A DNA stretch of 64,000 nucleotides from Nostoc sp. UHCC 0926. Its GTDB lineage: Bacteria; Cyanobacteriota; Cyanobacteriia; Cyanobacteriales; Nostocaceae. Below, piece after piece: positions 1 through 8,227 of this stretch (position 1 is its first letter; each line of letters begins with the position of its first letter). A model generated the notes under the pieces. That model saw only the letters and a program-made list of their open reading frames with translations. It had not been told where the DNA came from and ran no database searches. The DNA lies in NCBI RefSeq assembly GCF_028623165.1, contig NZ_CP117768.1:4216001-4280000 (forward strand), in the 5' to 3' direction. A program made the translations under genes and the position numbers.

Positions 1-408
1 CATTTTCAGAAAAAATTGCTCGGCTTTAGTGACTCTTAGAAACAGGCGCATAGGATTGCAAACCAATATTTTTCTGAGTTTGTAGCTGAGAGAAGTCTAA
101 TAAAGTAGTTTTTAAAGATTAAGGATAAGCAATAGTTGCTTTTTTCAAAGGACATATAGCGTTTCCTAAGCAGATGAAGTACACCCAAATCTTTTTTATC
201 AAGGTTAGTAGCTTTTAAAACGTACCTCACTAAATCGGGAACCGCTATATACTTATTCCTTCTACTTTAAGGACTACCTGCAAACATAGAAAGTTCATGA
301 ATTATTAGTTACTAGACAACTTACGTTTTTCCAACTTAAACTCTGCGAGACTAACAAAAAAACGTCTAGGTATTGTTTTTCTGTCTTATTACAAAAGAGA
401 AGATTATT
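1..408. other. Left edge, no gene recognised
   Basis: This is AT-rich sequence ahead of the first gene. Short open frames exist but have no recognisable family, no good ribosome site and no coding-like composition. No hairpin terminator or tRNA was seen. Confidence 0.5.
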
Positions 409-1005
409 ATGAATGCAAATCAACAGTTTTCAGAGCAGCCTGAAGGAAATATTGATATCTCTACAGATCAAGCCAATAATTATACAGCAGATAAAAGCAC
501 GAATAATGACTTAGCTAAAGTAGCATTTGGAGCGCTCATTGGTGCTACATTGGGTGCACTAGCTGCGGCTTTAACTATTAAGGGTACAACCGAAAAAGTT
601 GACAAAACTGTAAAAACTGTAGGAAATGCTGTAAAGGGTGCCACCGGGAGTTTTAATCAAACTGTAAAAAATGTAGGAAACGCAATAAAGACTGTAGCTG
701 ACAGTGTTAACGAAACTGTAAAAGATGTAGGAGATGCTGTTAAAGATACAGCTTTGGACGTTAACAGCATTGCAATAGATACAGTGGATGCTGTTAAAGG
801 TACAGCTGTAGGCGTTAACGATACTATAAAAAATACAGTGGATATTGTTAAGGGTGCAGCTGAAGGTGTTAAAGACACTGTAAAAGGTACAGTGGACGTA
901 GACAAGAGTGCAGTTGAGGATGACACTCCATCTGCTAGTCAGAACGCTAATATACCTAATAACCAGACAACTTACATTTTGGTTCCACTAGACAAAAAGC
1001 AGTAA
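409..1005 (+). CDS. LEA/YtxH-like repeat protein with a glycine-zipper segment
   Basis: The protein is 198 residues. I chose the ATG at 409 (starting MNANQQFSEQ), preceded by an AAGAGAAGA ribosome site; an earlier in-frame TTG at 373 is less likely. Residues about 36-60 form one hydrophobic Ala/Gly-rich segment (GALIGATLGALAA). After it come roughly 11-residue repeats built on patterns such as VGDAVKDTA and VKGTAVGVND, rich in Val, Asp, Lys, Thr and without Cys. Such repeats predict amphipathic helices as in LEA group 3 or YtxH-type stress proteins; a membrane-anchored or membrane-coating role is inferred. The tail (QTTYILVPLDKKQ) is not repetitive. Downstream lies a decayed tract of related repeats. 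No specific function is assigned. Confidence 0.6.
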   Translation: MNANQQFSEQPEGNIDISTDQANNYTADKSTNNDLAKVAFGALIGATLGALAAALTIKGTTEKVDKTVKTVGNAVKGATGSFNQTVKNVGNAIKTVADSVNETVKDVGDAVKDTALDVNSIAIDTVDAVKGTAVGVNDTIKNTVDIVKGAAEGVKDTVKGTVDVDKSAVEDDTPSASQNANIPNNQTTYILVPLDKKQ

Positions 1006-1172
1006 CAGGCAAATTCTGCCCTCATCATCAGCACTAAACTTCTCTTGTACAAAAGCGATCGCACTATCCTAAGTATGAAAGCTGTCAATAAACCCCTTGT
1101 AAAACGGTTACGACAAGTAATCTATTCCTACGGAATAACTGGAGTTTAGACTAAATCATACCAATACGCTCG

Positions 1173-1493
1173 GTGTTTCTCACATATGTAACTCAGGTCT
1201 TAGCTCCTCAATTGTGGAAAGGGCCGATCGTGGTTATGGATAATCTGAGGGTTCATCAGGCGGAGCGTGTAAAAATTGCCATCGAGTCTGTTGGTGCAAA
1301 AGTCAAGTTTTTGCCCCCCTACTCTCCTGATTTATCCCCCATAGAACTTTGTTGGTCGAAATTGAAGCAATTTCTCCGTTCCCGTGAAGCGCACACACTG
1401 GAATTACTCGATCAAGCAATGGCTGACGCTGTAAATTATATTACCGAAGATGATGCCTTCGGTTGGTTCAACCACTGTGGTCTATTTACCTGA
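1173..1493 (+). pseudogene. IS630-family transposase, C-terminal fragment
   Basis: The frame encodes about 106 residues matching the second half of IS630-type DDE transposases: VVMDNLRVHQ carries the second catalytic Asp, and FLPPYSPDLSPIE carries the catalytic Glu region. The N-terminal half with the helix-turn-helix and first Asp is missing; an in-frame stop lies at 1152. No terminal repeat was found at either side, so this is a remnant, not a mobile copy. It sits between the LEA-like gene and the decayed 21-bp repeats, and may have split a once longer repeat locus. Confidence 0.85.
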
Positions 1494-1542
1494 AAATTGC
1501 TGTAAGGTTCCTTACCACACTAAACGCTGTCACTCATAAAAT

Positions 1543-1814
1543 TAAAGCTGTAGTAAGAACAACTTCTTCTGTGTTAACAACAACTTCTTCTGTAGTTAAT
1601 AACGCTTCAAGTGTGAGAAGTAACGCTTAAGTTGTTGTTACTACGGTTTAAACAGTAATTATCATTACTGAAGGTGTTAATAACTAATGCTTAAGTCGTT
1701 GTTACTACAGCTTAAGCTGTAGTTATAGATGCTGAAGTTGTAGTTATAAACGTTGAAAGTGGTATAAGTAACGCTTAAGTTGTTGTTACTACGGCTGAAG
1801 CTGTCGTTATTAGA
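1543..1814 (+). repeat. Degenerate 21-bp tandem repeat, probably decayed repeat-protein coding DNA
   Basis: About 13 units of 21 bp run through this stretch. Clear units start at 1564, 1585, 1606, 1689, 1710, 1731, 1752, 1773 and 1794; the form is GCTGAAGTTGTAGTTATAAA or GCTTAAGTTGTTGTTACTAC. Read in one frame they give heptapeptides such as TSSVVNN, AEVVVIN and AEAVVIR, but GAA at codon 2 is TAA in several units, so the frame is broken. The unit ACTGAAGGTGTTAATAAC at 1667 resembles GCTGAAGGTGTTAAAGAC inside the intact LEA-like gene upstream, suggesting common origin. Confidence 0.6.
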
Positions 1815-1868
1815 CATCTCCAGAAACTGAGAATCAACCACGTTTTTATAAGGGTTTCAGGCTCATTC

Positions 1869-1976
1869 TTAGAGAGGTTTATTATCTTTAAGCCACTTAT
1901 CAATGAGCGCCTGTTCTGGCTTAGAGAAAGAAAGTCCGTCTTTGGGCATATCTTTCTCTTGACCAGTAAAGTCCCT
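1869..1976 (-). pseudogene. C-terminal remnant of a c-type cytochrome-like domain
   Basis: The minus strand reads DFTGQEKDMPKDG followed by LSKPEQALIDKWL-like sequence (LSFSKPEQALIDKWLKD), then a stop. MPxxGxxLS...E..LI..W is the closing pattern of haem c domains of the planctomycete-cytochrome type. Only about 35 residues remain and the CXXCH part is absent. It follows mtnA on the same strand. The family call is tentative. Confidence 0.3.
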
Positions 1977-1983
1977 TAATGAT

Positions 1984-3045
1984 TTACGCTACTTGCTTTA
2001 GCTGTGATTTTGCTAATTTATGAGGTGCGATCGCTCCATTCTCTGTAATAATTGCTGTAATCAACTTAGCCGGAGTCACATCAAAAGCTGGGTTGTAAAA
2101 ATCTACACCCGCAGGTGTGAGAATGGTATCACCAACTTGATAGATTTCTGTTGGATCGCGTTCCTCAATGGGAATTTGGCTGCCATCGGCTAATTCAAAA
2201 TCAACGGTAGAAAGGGGTGCAGCCACAAAGAAGGGTATATTATGTGCTTTAGCTGCGATCGCTACACTATATGTACCAATTTTATTGGCAGTGTCACCAT
2301 TAGCAGCAATTCGATCAGCACCCACAACTACAGCATGAATCAAACCCTGTTTCATGCAATGGGCTGCCATATTATCAGTAATTAATGTCACTGGAATACC
2401 TTCTTGCACACATTCCCAAGTGGTGAGTTTTGCACCTTGCAAACGGGGACGGGTTTCGTCAGCAAATAGACGTTCTAAACGTCCTTCCCTCCAAGCAGAA
2501 CGCACAACACCTAAAGCAGTGCCGTATCCAGCCGTAGCTAATGCTCCAGCGTTGCAGTGCGTAAGCAGCCTCAGCTTTTTTGGGGTAGTGGGCAAAACTG
2601 CCAAACCATTGTCGCCGATCGCTTGACAGGTTTGCAAATCTTCAACGTTGATTGCTTGGGCTGTTTGCAAAAGAGTTTGTTTGATTTCTGCTACTGTTCC
2701 CAGCGTTTCGTAGGCGGCTTTGATCATCCGGCTAATTGCCCAAAATAAATTTACCGCCGTCGGACGAGTAGAACGCAACAACTGGGCGACTTTATCTAAG
2801 TGTTGCAAAAATTTGTGGCGATCGCTTGTCTCAATTTCCCTTGCGCCGAGATACATTCCATAAGCCGCAGCCACACCAATTGCTGGCGCACCTCGGACAA
2901 TCATAGTTTTAATTGCCTGCGCCATATCTTCACTGCGGTGGATTTCTACAAACGTATACTCATTGGGTAAACGGGTTTGATCAATTAGTGACACTGAGTC
3001 ATTATGCCAAATAACCGGATAAACCTGGTTTGTGGAAGGTGTCAT
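1984..3045 (-). CDS. mtnA: S-methyl-5-thioribose-1-phosphate isomerase
   Basis: This 353-residue cytosolic enzyme converts 5-methylthioribose-1-phosphate to the ribulose isomer in methionine salvage. Family marks are TMIVRGAPAIGVAAAYG near the N-terminus, the catalytic-Cys context LTHCNAGALATAGYGTALG, and GADRIAANGDTANKIGTY with the catalytic Asp. I start it at MTPSTNQVYPVIW (ATG at 3045); a longer frame to 3117 adds 24 hydrophobic residues not expected in this family. No other salvage genes are adjacent, so it appears to be a single-gene unit. Confidence 0.93.
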   Translation of the reverse strand: MTPSTNQVYPVIWHNDSVSLIDQTRLPNEYTFVEIHRSEDMAQAIKTMIVRGAPAIGVAAAYGMYLGAREIETSDRHKFLQHLDKVAQLLRSTRPTAVNLFWAISRMIKAAYETLGTVAEIKQTLLQTAQAINVEDLQTCQAIGDNGLAVLPTTPKKLRLLTHCNAGALATAGYGTALGVVRSAWREGRLERLFADETRPRLQGAKLTTWECVQEGIPVTLITDNMAAHCMKQGLIHAVVVGADRIAANGDTANKIGTYSVAIAAKAHNIPFFVAAPLSTVDFELADGSQIPIEERDPTEIYQVGDTILTPAGVDFYNPAFDVTPAKLITAIITENGAIAPHKLAKSQLKQVA

Positions 3046-3243
3046 AGCAATAGTAATTAGTAGATAAGCAATATTTTTTACTTTAATGCACACTGATAAT
3101 TTTATTTTAAAAACCAAATTTAATTAACTACAGTATTTTCTACTTAATTATTTTTCTATACAAGTAACTTATTTAACTAATATCATACGGATAATATATA
3201 GTAAAAAAATTAAAAAGAAATTCTTTAACTAAAATTTTTACTT

Positions 3244-3283
3244 ACCTTGAAAGGGCTAGTTATGATATTAGCCCTTTCAAGGT
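3244..3283. repeat. Perfect 15-bp inverted repeat
   Basis: ACCTTGAAAGGGCTA at 3244-3258 pairs exactly with TAGCCCTTTCAAGGT at 3269-3283 around a 10-nt loop. There is no T-run on either side, so it is not a classical terminator; it could be a small palindromic mobile repeat or an RNA hairpin. Confidence 0.6.
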
Positions 3284-3384
3284 GAGCATATGTACTATCA
3301 AAGTTTTTACAGCATTTCAGGCATCGTCTGAAATTGAACAAAGAAATTCTGCATTTAACTCCAAATTTTTGGACTGTAAATTAA

Positions 3385-3420
3385 GCGATGCCTACGGCGG
3401 GCTACGCCTACGCAATCGCC
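3385..3420. repeat. Nostoc interspersed palindromic repeat
   Basis: The sequence starts GCGATGCCTACGGCGGGC, continues GCTACGCCTACGC and ends AATCGCC. A near-identical copy is at 59520-59549, and the core GGCGTAGGCGTAGCCC occurs inside folK near 49930. Such units are widespread in Nostoc/Anabaena genomes. Confidence 0.7.
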
Positions 3421-3714
3421 AAAATTGGGTTAAGACGTCATTTATTTCATAGTACAAACATTCACCTTGAAATAACTATTTATGACATTTATATATTGAC
3501 AAAAACCAAAATATATGCGTTACTCTTTAATAATTTTTAATTTCAGGTTAAATCTATGACATTTATGTTCTTGTTTTATTTAAAGTGAAGGTGCTTTAAT
3601 AAATCACTAAAATAAGTAAACTCTTATCTAAAACTAGGTTTTAATTTTTTTATTATATTGAAACTTATTATTCTTTTCAAGGATGAAATTCTTCAGTTTC
3701 AACCAAAAAAAAGC

Positions 3715-3870
3715 ATGACTAAGCAAGCAAGCTCTATACCTACTGTTGATTTAGTTATCGTTATTGATACTAGTCCTTCGATGAATGATGAAGCCCAGGC
3801 TTTGAGCGATGCTGCTGCTAGTGCGATCGCCTTAATTTATCTTAACTTAACGATGCGATCGCTGTCATAA
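3715..3870 (+). pseudogene. von Willebrand A domain protein, N-terminal fragment
   Basis: Only 51 residues from ATG 3715. The start MTKQASSIPTVDLVIVIDTS continues into the metal-site motif DTSPSM (DxSxS type, here D-T-S-P-S) and ALSDAAASAI, as in full-length cyanobacterial vWA proteins of several hundred residues. After that the reading degenerates (LIYLNLTMRSLS) and stops next to a HIP1 site. The rest of the domain is not found downstream. Confidence 0.6.
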
Positions 3871-3955
3871 AATTTTATTTTACTTAGTTAGTAAAAAGTG
3901 TTATAAAACCAAAAACATAGTTGATTTAATTACTCAAAGCCTTTGAAATAGAACT

Positions 3956-4963
3956 ATGAAACGTCTTGTTATATGCTGTGATGGAACCTGGCAACAATTA
4001 ATAAGTCCTTACCCAAGCAATGTGGTTAAGTTAGCTCAATCTGTGAAACCGATCGCCAGTGACGGGGTTACACAAATCATATTTTATGACGAGGGCATTG
4101 GAACCGAGAGTCAAAAGATTTTAGGAGGAGCTACCGGACTAGGAATCGATAGAAATATAGAAGATTGCTACCGATTTCTTAGTCTCAATTATGTTACTGG
4201 TGATGAAATCTATCTGTTCGGCTTCAGTCGCGGTGCTTACACAGTTAGAAGTCTAGCAGGGATGATCTATTGTTCCGGTCTTCTAGACCGCCCCCATGTC
4301 ACCAAAGCACATGAAGCTTACGAGCTTTACCGTGACCGAGGTATTAAACCCAAGGATAAGACAGCAGTAGAATACCGTAAAGACTACGGGGAGCGCGTTC
4401 CTATCACCTTGATCGGTTGTTTTGACACCGTTGGTGCCCTTGGGATTCCTGGGATGCCCACCTTCAGCAAGTTGAACGAGCAGCTAAATAAGCGGTACAG
4501 ATTCCATGACACTACTTTAAACAAATGTATTGAGAATGCATTGCACGCTGTGGCGATCGACGAAATCCGCGAAATCTTTGATGTTACTCCCATGAAAAAG
4601 CATCCTGAGGCTGAAAAGCAGCGGGTGATTCAAAAGTGGTTTCCAGGTGGGCATGGTTGCGTTGGCGGTGGAACCGAAGAATACAGCGGGTTATCAGATG
4701 CTGCCTTACAGTGGATGATTGATTCGGTTGGTGTCCTGGGATTAGGGCTTGACTTAGATCCAAGTGTGATTCCGACAGGCATCAACCCCAATTATGAATG
4801 TGACTTTAAGAACGATGTTGGATTCTTTAAATTGGCTGGAATCAAGTTTCGTGAGGTCGGCGATGTCATTGAAGATATTCATGAAAGCACGATCAACCGT
4901 TTGAAAAGCCGCAAGGACTATCGACCTAAGAATCTACAAAAGATTATCGACAAACTTAATTAA
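3956..4963 (+). CDS. DUF2235 (Tle1-like) alpha/beta-hydrolase domain protein
   Basis: The 335-residue protein is one DUF2235 domain, the catalytic fold of Tle1-type phospholipases. It begins RLVICCDGTWQ, has the nucleophile elbow GFSRGAYTVR (Ser91), a candidate Asp157 in LIGCFDTVG, and the His motif WFPGGHGCVGGG (His233), so the Ser-Asp-His triad is complete. There is no signal peptide, immunity gene or VgrG neighbour, so a type VI effector role is unlikely. The next genes encode a fatty-acid dioxygenase-like protein and a catalase-related protein, so release of fatty acid from lipid is an attractive inferred job. Confidence 0.8.
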   Translation: MKRLVICCDGTWQQLISPYPSNVVKLAQSVKPIASDGVTQIIFYDEGIGTESQKILGGATGLGIDRNIEDCYRFLSLNYVTGDEIYLFGFSRGAYTVRSLAGMIYCSGLLDRPHVTKAHEAYELYRDRGIKPKDKTAVEYRKDYGERVPITLIGCFDTVGALGIPGMPTFSKLNEQLNKRYRFHDTTLNKCIENALHAVAIDEIREIFDVTPMKKHPEAEKQRVIQKWFPGGHGCVGGGTEEYSGLSDAALQWMIDSVGVLGLGLDLDPSVIPTGINPNYECDFKNDVGFFKLAGIKFREVGDVIEDIHESTINRLKSRKDYRPKNLQKIIDKLN

Positions 4964-5112
4964 TCTCTGAATAATGTTGTTTCAAGGAGTGCCTGCTGCC
5001 TTAGCCCTGCTACTAATGTTTTTGCCTTGCCAAAACCATCAGCAGTAATTAGCATTATTTTCAAACATAAGCAAGCGATTAAATTAACAAGCGATTAGAA
5101 GAAGAAACAATT

Positions 5113-6753
5113 ATGGCTACTGAAAGAGACACATCCAGAGACGGGTTTAAAAACAAACTTGAGACTTTTGCTTTAACTGGCTTGAAGCCGATATGGAACT
5201 TCATTCAGAGCAACGATGCTCTCAAAAAAAGAGTTAACAAAACTCTTATTAATAACGCCATATCCAAAATTCCTACTCGTCCCTATCCGTTTAGTACAAA
5301 ATCTCCCTACACCTCTTGGGAGTCATTAACAGAACGTACCTATTCAGGACTGCATTTACCACCTCTTGATTGGAAACCTTTAACTGATAAAAACTATATA
5401 GGAGTGAATTTAGCTCCTAGTGAAAAGTTTGAAAAGAATCTTCCTCCTGTTGAGGAACTAGCGGTGTTGTATCAGAAAACCGGAGAGACTCAATACTCGC
5501 CAAAATCCTCTCTGATGTTCCCGTATTTCGTCCAATGGTTTACCGACAGTTTTTTGCGAACCGAACGCCAAAATCATCTCAAGAATACTTCTAACCACCA
5601 GATTGATGTATGTAACGTCTATGGGTTAAACCCAACAATTACTCACCTGCTGAGATCTCATCAAGGAGGCAAGCTAAAAAGCCAAATTCTCAATGGAGAA
5701 GAATATCCTCCTTTTTACTATGATGAAAATGGACAAGCCAAAGAAGAATTCAAAGGAATACCTCATGTAATAACCAATGAATTCGTAAATAAATCAGAAA
5801 GTTTTCCCCCAGAAAAAAAACAAAAGTTATTTGCTATGGGGGCAGAACTAGAACGGGTGAATGTGCAAATTGGCTACGTAATGCTGAATGTTCTTTGCTT
5901 AAGAGAACATAATCGCTTGTGCGAACTCTTGGCAAAAAATTATCCGACTTGGGATGATGAACGCCTTTTCCAAACGGCGAGAAATATTGTAATGGTTGAG
6001 ATGCTGAAGATTGTGCTAGAGGATTATATCAACCATATTACCCCCTATCACTTTCAATTCTTCACCGACCCCCTGGCATTTACTAATGAAAAATGGTATC
6101 GCCCCAATTGGATGGCGGTAGAATTTACCCTAGTCTATCGTTGGCATAGTATGCTGCCTGATACTCTCATTCATGACGGGAAAAAAATGTCTATGCCCGA
6201 CTCGATGTGGAACAATGAAATGATTATCAAAAAAGGGTTGGGAGCTATATTTGAGGAAACTTGTTCCCAGCCGGCAGCACAACTGAGTTTATTCAATACG
6301 CCTGATTTCCTACTTCCCACCGAGTTAGCAAGTATTCGTTTAGGTCGCGGTGCAAAATTAAGAAGCTATAACGATTATCGTGAGATGTGTAAATATCCAC
6401 GGGTGACTGATTTTAATCAGATTAGTGGCAATGAAAAGGTTCAACAAGAATTGAAAAGATTGTATGGTCATGTAGACAATATTGAGTTGTATGTTGGACT
6501 GTACGCAGAAGATTTACGGAAAAATTCCGCCTTACCGCCTTTAGTGGGACGATTGATCGGAATTGATGCCTTTTCTCAAGCTTTCACCAATCCTCTGTTA
6601 GCAGAAAATGTCTTCAATCCAGAAACTTTTTCACCAGTAGGTTGGGAGGAGATTCAGAATACAAAAACCCTCGACCAACTGTTACATCGCAATATTCCTA
6701 AAGGTAAAAAGTATCGAGTTTCTTTTTATCGCAAAGATTGGCAACCAGTGTGA
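5113..6753 (+). CDS. Cyclooxygenase-like haem peroxidase, probable linoleate dioxygenase
   Basis: The 546-residue protein belongs to the animal haem peroxidase/cyclooxygenase superfamily. REHNRLCELL and VYRWHSMLPD align with the COX segments REHNRVCDLL and LYHWHPLMPD; this gives catalytic Tyr342 and proximal haem ligand His345 with COX spacing. At the COX distal site (QHFTHQF) it has QWFTDSF, so the distal His is Asp145. There is no signal peptide or EGF module. From memory, N. punctiforme has a COX relative acting as a linoleate 10S-dioxygenase with an adjacent catalase-related hydroperoxide lyase; this gene pair has the same arrangement. Start ATG 5113 has an AGAAGAAG ribosome site. Confidence 0.82.
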   Translation: MATERDTSRDGFKNKLETFALTGLKPIWNFIQSNDALKKRVNKTLINNAISKIPTRPYPFSTKSPYTSWESLTERTYSGLHLPPLDWKPLTDKNYIGVNLAPSEKFEKNLPPVEELAVLYQKTGETQYSPKSSLMFPYFVQWFTDSFLRTERQNHLKNTSNHQIDVCNVYGLNPTITHLLRSHQGGKLKSQILNGEEYPPFYYDENGQAKEEFKGIPHVITNEFVNKSESFPPEKKQKLFAMGAELERVNVQIGYVMLNVLCLREHNRLCELLAKNYPTWDDERLFQTARNIVMVEMLKIVLEDYINHITPYHFQFFTDPLAFTNEKWYRPNWMAVEFTLVYRWHSMLPDTLIHDGKKMSMPDSMWNNEMIIKKGLGAIFEETCSQPAAQLSLFNTPDFLLPTELASIRLGRGAKLRSYNDYREMCKYPRVTDFNQISGNEKVQQELKRLYGHVDNIELYVGLYAEDLRKNSALPPLVGRLIGIDAFSQAFTNPLLAENVFNPETFSPVGWEEIQNTKTLDQLLHRNIPKGKKYRVSFYRKDWQPV

Positions 6754-6796
6754 TGAGCTTTGGTAACGCTACGCTAACGGCAGTTTCTCATGGAGA

Positions 6797-6839
6797 GCCA
6801 CTTGCTTCACTTGGGGAGACGCCAAGTGAAGCAAGTGGC
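6797..6839. repeat. Perfect 18-bp inverted repeat between dioxygenase and catalase-like genes
   Basis: GCCACTTGCTTCACTTGG (6797-6814) is exactly complementary to CCAAGTGAAGCAAGTGGC (6822-6839) with a 7-nt loop. It has no T-run. It lies 44 nt after the dioxygenase stop and 121 nt before the next start, so it may attenuate read-through or protect mRNA, or simply be a mobile palindrome. Confidence 0.65.
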
Positions 6840-6960
6840 CTGGAAACCCTCTCCCTTGCTACTGCCTCACCGCAGGTCAATGTCATGCTCTGCGTGATTT
6901 AATACTTTTATTTATTCAGCAGCGTTACTGAATCGATTAATTAATCCTACCTTTCAAAAA

Positions 6961-8142
6961 ATGAACTTATTTACTGAATATCCAGAAAAAGACGAAGCCA
7001 AATATTGCGCTCTCATGAGTGAGTTAGTCAAAAAGAACATGGAAAATCTTTACGGAGGTGATAAGAAAAAAACTGCAAAGAGAGATACCCACTCTAAAAC
7101 TAACGCTGCTGTACAAGGAACTCTAGAAATCTTTGACTTTGATGAAGCAGCAATTAAGCAGGAATTGAGCAAACGCACCTCATTAACTGAAGCTCAACTT
7201 CAAGGCATTTCCCTAAAACAAGGTTTATTTGCAAAACCGAAACAATATCCAGTTTGGCTACGATTTGCAAATGGTGCGTTTTCAGTAAAGAATGATTATG
7301 AAGGAGATACGCGCTCCATGGCCGTAAAAGTGATAGGGGTAGAAGGAGAAAGACTACCACAAAGTCACGAGTTAAAAACCCAAGATATTATTGCCCACAA
7401 TACCGAATTCTTTTTTGTTAGAACCATCAAAGACTTCCACAGCTTTTTCTTGACGGTTTATCGAGCAGGGCTGTCTCCAGTTCTTAAGCTGCTCGTGCTT
7501 TTATGGCTAAAGTTGCATCCCTACGAATCGTCACTTCTAAAAAACAGTTTCAAACGGTTTCCCAAAAGTTTGCTCACAGAACGCTATTGGAGTGCTTCAG
7601 CGTATTCTTTGGGACTCAAATCTGATTTTGACCCATCACAACCAGGTCGAGTTCCTGTGGAATATCCGGTTGTGATTAAATATGGATTTACTCCAGTTTC
7701 CAGTCAACCACCTCATCAACAACTTTCTCTTGAGTCCAGACCAGAAAGTGAGCTTCAGCGTGCCAAAGCCTCAGGTTCAGAGGACAATTACTACCGAGAG
7801 GATATTATTCAAACTTTAGCAAAGCCTGATGCTGAATATGTTTGGGACTTTCAAATCCAATTTCAAACTAGCCCAGAAATGTCTATTGATGATACCACCA
7901 TTGTTTGGAATGAAAAAGAATCACCCTTCTTTACAGTTGGTCGCCTAACAGTTAAGCATCAGAAGGTTAATTCTCCCAAAGAAAATGACTTTGGGGAAAA
8001 TCTCAGTTTTTCTCCTGGGAATGGTTTAGCAGTGCATCGTCCTGTCGGTGCGATTAATCGGTTACGCAGCATTGTTTATCCTATTGTTGCTGATGACCGT
8101 CACAAAAAACGAGGAGTCAAATACCAGGAACCAACTGTCTGA
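6961..8142 (+). CDS. Catalase-related haem protein, probable fatty-acid hydroperoxide lyase
   Basis: The 393-residue protein has the small catalase core. His44 in RDTHSKTNAAVQG is the likely distal His, IIAHNTEFFFVR carries the distal Asn, and RLRSIVYP near the C-terminus gives the R-x3-Y motif with Tyr373 as proximal haem ligand. Length is shorter than true catalases (about 480 or more) and fits the allene oxide synthase/hydroperoxide lyase branch. It follows the cyclooxygenase-like gene in the same direction, which supports processing of the fatty-acid hydroperoxide made there. Which product (aldehyde or allene oxide) cannot be told from sequence. Confidence 0.8.
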   Translation: MNLFTEYPEKDEAKYCALMSELVKKNMENLYGGDKKKTAKRDTHSKTNAAVQGTLEIFDFDEAAIKQELSKRTSLTEAQLQGISLKQGLFAKPKQYPVWLRFANGAFSVKNDYEGDTRSMAVKVIGVEGERLPQSHELKTQDIIAHNTEFFFVRTIKDFHSFFLTVYRAGLSPVLKLLVLLWLKLHPYESSLLKNSFKRFPKSLLTERYWSASAYSLGLKSDFDPSQPGRVPVEYPVVIKYGFTPVSSQPPHQQLSLESRPESELQRAKASGSEDNYYREDIIQTLAKPDAEYVWDFQIQFQTSPEMSIDDTTIVWNEKESPFFTVGRLTVKHQKVNSPKENDFGENLSFSPGNGLAVHRPVGAINRLRSIVYPIVADDRHKKRGVKYQEPTV

Positions 8143-8227
8143 CTTTTCACAGGAATTATTAACATATAAAAATGCGTTCTCAAAATATTTCAAAAAGTTC
8201 TGTCCAAGAGTAGAAAGATTTTCTGGT

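Larger units (their letters stand above)
3046..3714. other. Intergenic region with hairpin and Nostoc repeat
   Basis: AT-rich stretch between mtnA (leftward) and a vWA fragment (rightward). Apart from the two repeats listed separately (3244-3283 and 3385-3420) I see no gene. Confidence 0.5.

Noticed and set aside
36..230. 64-codon minus-strand frame at the left edge
   Set aside because: No family, ribosome site or coding composition.
3244..3283. Terminator of mtnA
   Set aside because: It lies upstream of the mtnA start and lacks a T-run.
3956..4963. Type VI secretion effector
   Set aside because: The fold is Tle1-like but no secretion, adaptor or immunity gene is near.
5900..5930. REHNRLC in the dioxygenase as distal haem His
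   Set aside because: In cyclooxygenases this segment is not the distal site; the distal position aligns with QWFTDSF instead.
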